Of a DNA stretch of 41,672 nucleotides, positions 37,435-41,672 are shown piece by piece. This DNA is from Pseudomonadota bacterium. Its GTDB lineage: Bacteria > Pseudomonadota > Alphaproteobacteria > Acetobacterales > Acetobacteraceae. The notes below the pieces were generated by a model that was not told the DNA's origin, searched no databases, and saw only the letters and a program-made list of their open reading frames with translations. A program made the translations under genes and the position numbers. Each line of letters starts with the position of its first letter. Position 1 is the stretch's first letter. The stretch lies in assembly GCA_021801465.1 (NCBI GenBank), contig JAJYXY010000014.1:1-41672 (forward strand), given 5' to 3'.

Positions 37435-40400
37435 ATGACTGGGTTGATCACTGTCTATGGCGCGCCCGAAGGCTATGACGCGCTGCTGCTCGCCCGCCGC
37501 CGCGCTGAACACGCGGGTGCGGTGCTGCACGTCGCCCGTGATGACGCGCGCATGGCGCGACTCGCCGATGCGCTCGCCTTTTTTGCGCCGGACATCGAGA
37601 TTTTGCGCGTCCCGGCCTGGGATTGCGTGCCCTATGACCGGGTTTCACCCAACCCCGCGCTGGTCGCCGAGCGCGTCGCGACGCTGAGCCGGCTTCTCGA
37701 GGCGCCGGCGCGGCCGCGGATCGTGCTGACGACGGTCAATGCCCTCATCCAGCGCCTGCCGCCACGCGCCGCCTTCGCGGGCGCCGCCCGCACCCTCGCC
37801 CCCGGTCTCGACGCCGCCCCCGGCCCGCTCGCCGCCTTTCTCGATGCCCACGGCTATAGTCGCACCAATACCGTGATGGAGCCTGGGGAATACGCTGTGC
37901 GTGGCGGCATCATCGATATTTTCGCCGCCGGCGAGGCCGAGCCGGTGCGTCTCGATCTCTTTGGCGACAGCATCGAGCAGATCCGCCGCTTCGACCCCGC
38001 AACCCAGCGAAGCGCCGGCACGGTCGAACGCTTGGTTCTCCACCCGGTCTCGGAACTGCCGCTCGATGCCGCCGCGATCTCGCATTTTCGCAGCCAATGG
38101 CGGGAGATTTTCGGCCCAGAGGCGGCGTCCGACCCGCTTTATGAGGCGGTGTCAGGGGGACGGCGCCATCCTGGGATCGAGCATTGGCTGCCGCTCTTTT
38201 ACCCCGCCCTCGAAACCCTGCTCGATTATCTGCCGCAAGCCTCGGTCAGCCTCGACCACCAGGCCGAGGATGCGCTCGCCGCGCGGCTCGAGACCATCGC
38301 CGATCATTACGCGGCCCGCCAATCGCCGCCGCGCGATGGCGAGACGCCCTATCGTCCGCTGCCGCCCGAACGGCTCTATCTCGACCGCGCCGCCTGGCAA
38401 GCGATGCTCGGCTCGGGGCCGCTCTTTTCGACCAGCCCGTTCGCTGCACCCGAGGCCGCCGGCGCCGCCGCGATCGATGGCGGCGGCCGGCCGGGGCCGG
38501 TCTTTACCCATAGCGCGGGGCCGGAGGGGGATGTCTTCGCGCAGTTCCGCGCCGCCGCCGGGCGCGCGATGGAGGGAGGGCGGCACGTCGTCCTCGCCGC
38601 CTGGTCGCGTGGCTCACGCGAACGCCTCGCCGCGTTGTTGCGCGAACATGATCTCCTCGCCGAGGCGGTCGATGCTTGGGCTGCAATCGCGACGCTGCCG
38701 CCGGGGCGTATCGGCCTCGTCGTGCTCGGGCTCGAGCGCGGCTTTACCGCCCCTGGCCTGATGCTGGTCTCCGAGCAGGATCTGCTCGGCACCCGCATCT
38801 CGCGCCCGCCGCGCCGACGTAAGCGCGCCGACCAATTCATCGCCGAAGCCAGCGAACTCGCCGCGGGCGATCTCGTCGTTCATCAGGACCATGGCATCGG
38901 CCGCTATGACGGGCTGGTCGCGCTGACCGTGAGCGGCGCGCCGCATGATTGTCTGCGTCTGCTTTACGACGGCGATGACAAGCTGTTTCTCCCGGTCGAG
39001 AATATCGAGCTTTTGTCGCGCTTCGGCTCCGAGACCGCCGGCGTCGCACTCGACAAATTGGGTGGCGCAAGCTGGCAGAATCGGAAGGCGCGGGCAAAAA
39101 GCCGGATCCGCGACATGGCCGGCGAATTGATCCGCATCGCCGCCGAGCGCAAGCTTCGTCCGGCCGATGCGCTGTTGCCCGCCGAAGGCGGATTCGACGA
39201 ATTCTGCGCCCGCTTTCCCTACGCCGAAACCGAGGATCAGGCGCGCGCGATCGCCGATGTGTTGGAGGATCTCGCCTCCGGCCAGCCGATGGACCGGCTG
39301 ATTTGCGGCGATGTCGGCTTCGGCAAGACCGAGGTCGCGCTGCGCGCCGCTTATGTCGCCGCGATGGCCGGCACGCAGGTCGCCGTCGTGGTGCCGACGA
39401 CGTTGCTCGCGCGCCAGCATTTCCGCACGTTTTCCGAGCGCTTTCAGGGATTGCCGCTCAAGCTCGCGCAGCTTTCGCGCATGGTTTCCGCCAAGGAAGC
39501 GCACATAGTGCGTGAGGGTGTCGCCAATGGCAGCGTCAACATCGTCATCGGCACCCATGCCCTGCTTGCGAAAAGCATCAATTTTGCCGAACTCGGCCTT
39601 CTCATCATCGACGAGGAACAGCATTTCGGTGTCGCGCACAAGGAGCGCCTGAAACAGCTCAAGGCCGGCGTGCATGTGCTGACGCTGACGGCAACGCCGA
39701 TACCGCGCACGCTGCAACTCGCGTTGACGGGCGTGCGCGAAATGAGCGTGATCGCGACACCGCCCGTCGATCGTCTCGCCGTTCGCACCTTCATCATGCC
39801 GTTCGATGGCGTGGTCGTCCGCGAGGCGATCCAGCGCGAGCGGTTTCGCGGCGGACAGATTTTTTGCGTCGTCCCACGCATCGAGGAATTAGGCCGCATG
39901 GCGCAGCGTCTGCGCGACATCGTGCCCGAGGCGCGGCTCGCCGAGGCGCACGGGCGGCTCGCGCCGAGCGCGCTCGAGCGGGTGATGGGGGAGTTCAGCG
40001 ATGGCCGCTACGACATCCTGCTCGCGACCAACATCATCGAAAGCGGCCTCGATATGCCGGCGGTCAATACGCTGATCATCTATCGCGCCGATCTCTTTGG
40101 CTTGGGCCAGCTCTATCAATTGCGCGGCCGGGTTGGGCGCGGCAAGCAGCGCGGCTATGCCTATCTCACCTGGCCGGCGACGCAGACGCTTTCGGCTGCC
40201 GCTGAGAAGCGTCTTTCGGTGATGCAGACCCTCGATAATCTCGGCGCCGGCTTCACGCTCGCCAGCCACGATCTCGATATTCGCGGCGCCGGCAATCTGC
40301 TCGGCGAGGAGCAATCGGGCCAGATTCGCGAGGTCGGGATCGAGCTTTACCAGCAGATGCTCGAAGATGCCGTCGCCGAATTGCGGGCGCGCACCGGGCG

Positions 40401-40881
40401 CGGGCGCGAGAGTGAGCGGGATTGGACGCCGAATATCAATCTCGGCCTGCCGGTTTTGATCCCGGAGACCTATGTCAGCGATCTTTCGGTCCGGCTCGGG
40501 CTTTATCGCCGGATCGGCGCGCTCGCGACCGATGCCGAAAGCGAGGCTTTGGCCGCCGAACTCGTCGACCGCTTCGGCCCGCTTCCGGCCGAGGTCGAAA
40601 ATCTCCTCCAGGTGGTAGCGCTCAAGCGCGCGTGCCGCGAAGCCGGGGTCGAGCGGCTGGAAGCCGGGCCGAAAGGCATGGTGCTGAGCTTCCGCGGCAA
40701 TGCCTTTGGCAACCCCGCCGGGCTGATCGCCTGGCTCGGCGCCAAGCGCAACGATATCCGTCTCCGCCCCGACCACAAGCTCGCCATCGTGCGCGAGATG
40801 ACCGTAAGCGCGCGCACGGCCACCGCGCGTGATCTGCTCCGCCAGCTCGTCCGCCTCACCCGCCAGGCAAACGCGGCGTAA
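37435..40881 (+). CDS. mfd: Transcription-repair coupling factor Mfd
   Basis: LVVHQDHGIGRYDGL..., ICGDVGFGKTEVALRAAYVA, IIDEEQHFGVAHKERLK, TLTATPIPRTLQLAL; start reassigned from 37336. Confidence 0.96.
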   Translation: MTGLITVYGAPEGYDALLLARRRAEHAGAVLHVARDDARMARLADALAFFAPDIEILRVPAWDCVPYDRVSPNPALVAERVATLSRLLEAPARPRIVLTTVNALIQRLPPRAAFAGAARTLAPGLDAAPGPLAAFLDAHGYSRTNTVMEPGEYAVRGGIIDIFAAGEAEPVRLDLFGDSIEQIRRFDPATQRSAGTVERLVLHPVSELPLDAAAISHFRSQWREIFGPEAASDPLYEAVSGGRRHPGIEHWLPLFYPALETLLDYLPQASVSLDHQAEDALAARLETIADHYAARQSPPRDGETPYRPLPPERLYLDRAAWQAMLGSGPLFSTSPFAAPEAAGAAAIDGGGRPGPVFTHSAGPEGDVFAQFRAAAGRAMEGGRHVVLAAWSRGSRERLAALLREHDLLAEAVDAWAAIATLPPGRIGLVVLGLERGFTAPGLMLVSEQDLLGTRISRPPRRRKRADQFIAEASELAAGDLVVHQDHGIGRYDGLVALTVSGAPHDCLRLLYDGDDKLFLPVENIELLSRFGSETAGVALDKLGGASWQNRKARAKSRIRDMAGELIRIAAERKLRPADALLPAEGGFDEFCARFPYAETEDQARAIADVLEDLASGQPMDRLICGDVGFGKTEVALRAAYVAAMAGTQVAVVVPTTLLARQHFRTFSERFQGLPLKLAQLSRMVSAKEAHIVREGVANGSVNIVIGTHALLAKSINFAELGLLIIDEEQHFGVAHKERLKQLKAGVHVLTLTATPIPRTLQLALTGVREMSVIATPPVDRLAVRTFIMPFDGVVVREAIQRERFRGGQIFCVVPRIEELGRMAQRLRDIVPEARLAEAHGRLAPSALERVMGEFSDGRYDILLATNIIESGLDMPAVNTLIIYRADLFGLGQLYQLRGRVGRGKQRGYAYLTWPATQTLSAAAEKRLSVMQTLDNLGAGFTLASHDLDIRGAGNLLGEEQSGQIREVGIELYQQMLEDAVAELRARTGRGRESERDWTPNINLGLPVLIPETYVSDLSVRLGLYRRIGALATDAESEALAAELVDRFGPLPAEVENLLQVVALKRACREAGVERLEAGPKGMVLSFRGNAFGNPAGLIAWLGAKRNDIRLRPDHKLAIVREMTVSARTATARDLLRQLVRLTRQANAA

Positions 40882-40897
40882 CACGCGGCTCTCGCGT

Positions 40898-40911
40898 TTG
40901 ATCTCGATCAA
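40898..40911. promoter_or_regulatory. Perfect FNR/FixK-type box TTGATctcgATCAA
   Basis: Exact TTGAT-N4-ATCAA match, identical 14-mer to 24331-24344, 75 bp upstream of the ATG at 40986. Confidence 0.55.
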
Positions 40912-40985
40912 TGCCGGGCGGTCTTGGCGCGACCAAGTCGAAGGATCGCGGTTTTTCCGCCCTTTGGCTGCCCGGGAGATCGAAC

Positions 40986-41672
40986 ATGGCTTATCTCAAT
41001 CTTCCCGCATTGAATGCGGTCTCGGCCGAGGCGTTTCAGCACCAACGCCCCTATCCTTGGACGCGGATGCAAAACACGCTCACCGATGATGGCTGGGAGG
41101 ATTTGCGCGCGCATTTGCCCGACATGGCGCAGTTTCAGCGCATGGTCGGCGTCAAGCGCGCCCATGGTCAGGCGCCGCATAACCGCGGCATTCTGCACTA
41201 TGTCGAGGGGATGGCGGTCGCGCCGCCCTGGCGGGAATTCATCGCCGAATTGCACGGCCCCGCTTATGACGCGTTCCTCCGCCGCATGCTCGGCTTCGGG
41301 CCGCGGCAGAAATACATCCTCACCATGGAATGGTATTACGCTTGGCAAGGCTGCTCGGTCTCGCCGCATTGTGATGCGCGCCGCAAAATCGCAACGCATA
41401 TCTTCTTTTTTGCCAATGACCAGGATTGGCCGCGTGAGTGGGGCGGCGATATCCTGATTCTCGACGATGAAGGGCGCTACAAAGCCCATTCGGCGCCGGG
41501 TTTCGAGGATCTCAAGGTCGCGGCTTCGCTTGATCTTCGCAACAACGGCAGCCTCCTCTTCCAGCGCACCGAGCATTCCTGGCACGGCGTGCGCCCGCTG
41601 CAGGCGCCGCGCCCCGATGTCTATCGCAAACTCTTCATCGTCACCGTGAATGTGCCATCGTTCCAGGTCTGG
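40986..41672 (+). CDS. 2OG-Fe(II) oxygenase-like protein (partial, runs off right edge)
   Basis: MAYLNLPALNAVSAEAFQHQRPYPWTRMQNTLTDDGWEDLRAHLPDM...SVSPHCDARRKIATHIFFFANDQDWPREWGGDILILDD...TEHSWHGVRPL: HxD...H pattern; open to window end, so missing from the ORF track. Confidence 0.78.
   Translation, partial: MAYLNLPALNAVSAEAFQHQRPYPWTRMQNTLTDDGWEDLRAHLPDMAQFQRMVGVKRAHGQAPHNRGILHYVEGMAVAPPWREFIAELHGPAYDAFLRRMLGFGPRQKYILTMEWYYAWQGCSVSPHCDARRKIATHIFFFANDQDWPREWGGDILILDDEGRYKAHSAPGFEDLKVAASLDLRNNGSLLFQRTEHSWHGVRPLQAPRPDVYRKLFIVTVNVPSFQVW

Noticed and set aside
1-41672. tRNA, rRNA, transposase, integrase, toxin-antitoxin or restriction genes
   Set aside because: Looked for cloverleaf/T-loop signatures and typical protein motifs; none could be supported by eye. 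A tRNAscan/Rfam run would be decisive.

Overview
GC-rich chromosomal window of alphaproteobacterial type (gene content resembles Acetobacteraceae/Rhodospirillales; taxonomy is inference). Most of it is ordinary housekeeping sequence: pth(partial)-rplY, a histidine phosphatase, GST, prs, a lipoprotein, pgeF, midA, rpsI-rplM, an NAD(P)-binding protein, an M20 amidohydrolase, pepF, an AarF/UbiB kinase, a coxSLM-type molybdenum hydroxylase operon with a form II motif, a YbaK-like protein, hemW, a DUF2125 protein, a uracil-DNA glycosylase-like protein, thpR, an SGNH esterase diverging from a YbbA/YbbP-type ABC exporter, a thiolase, the prkA-yeaH-spoVR stress operon, a TPR/glycosyltransferase protein, a lipoprotein, recG, sdhE, mfd and a 2OG-Fe(II) oxygenase (partial). 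The accessory signals that stand out are: (1) a small Sec-signal protein made of five 42-bp/14-aa repeats (LAAGKPPTEAGNTT), flanked by two cysteines, behind what reads as a class II FNR/FixK promoter and followed by an intrinsic terminator; (2) a 44-aa membrane sORF absent from the supplied ORF track, downstream of a perfect TTGAT-N4-ATCAA box; (3) an identical 14-mer box upstream of the 2OG oxygenase; (4) a 4x15-bp minisatellite inside a lipoprotein signal peptide; (5) an AT-rich island in front of an orphan lipoprotein. No tRNA, rRNA, CRISPR array or transposon was recognised.
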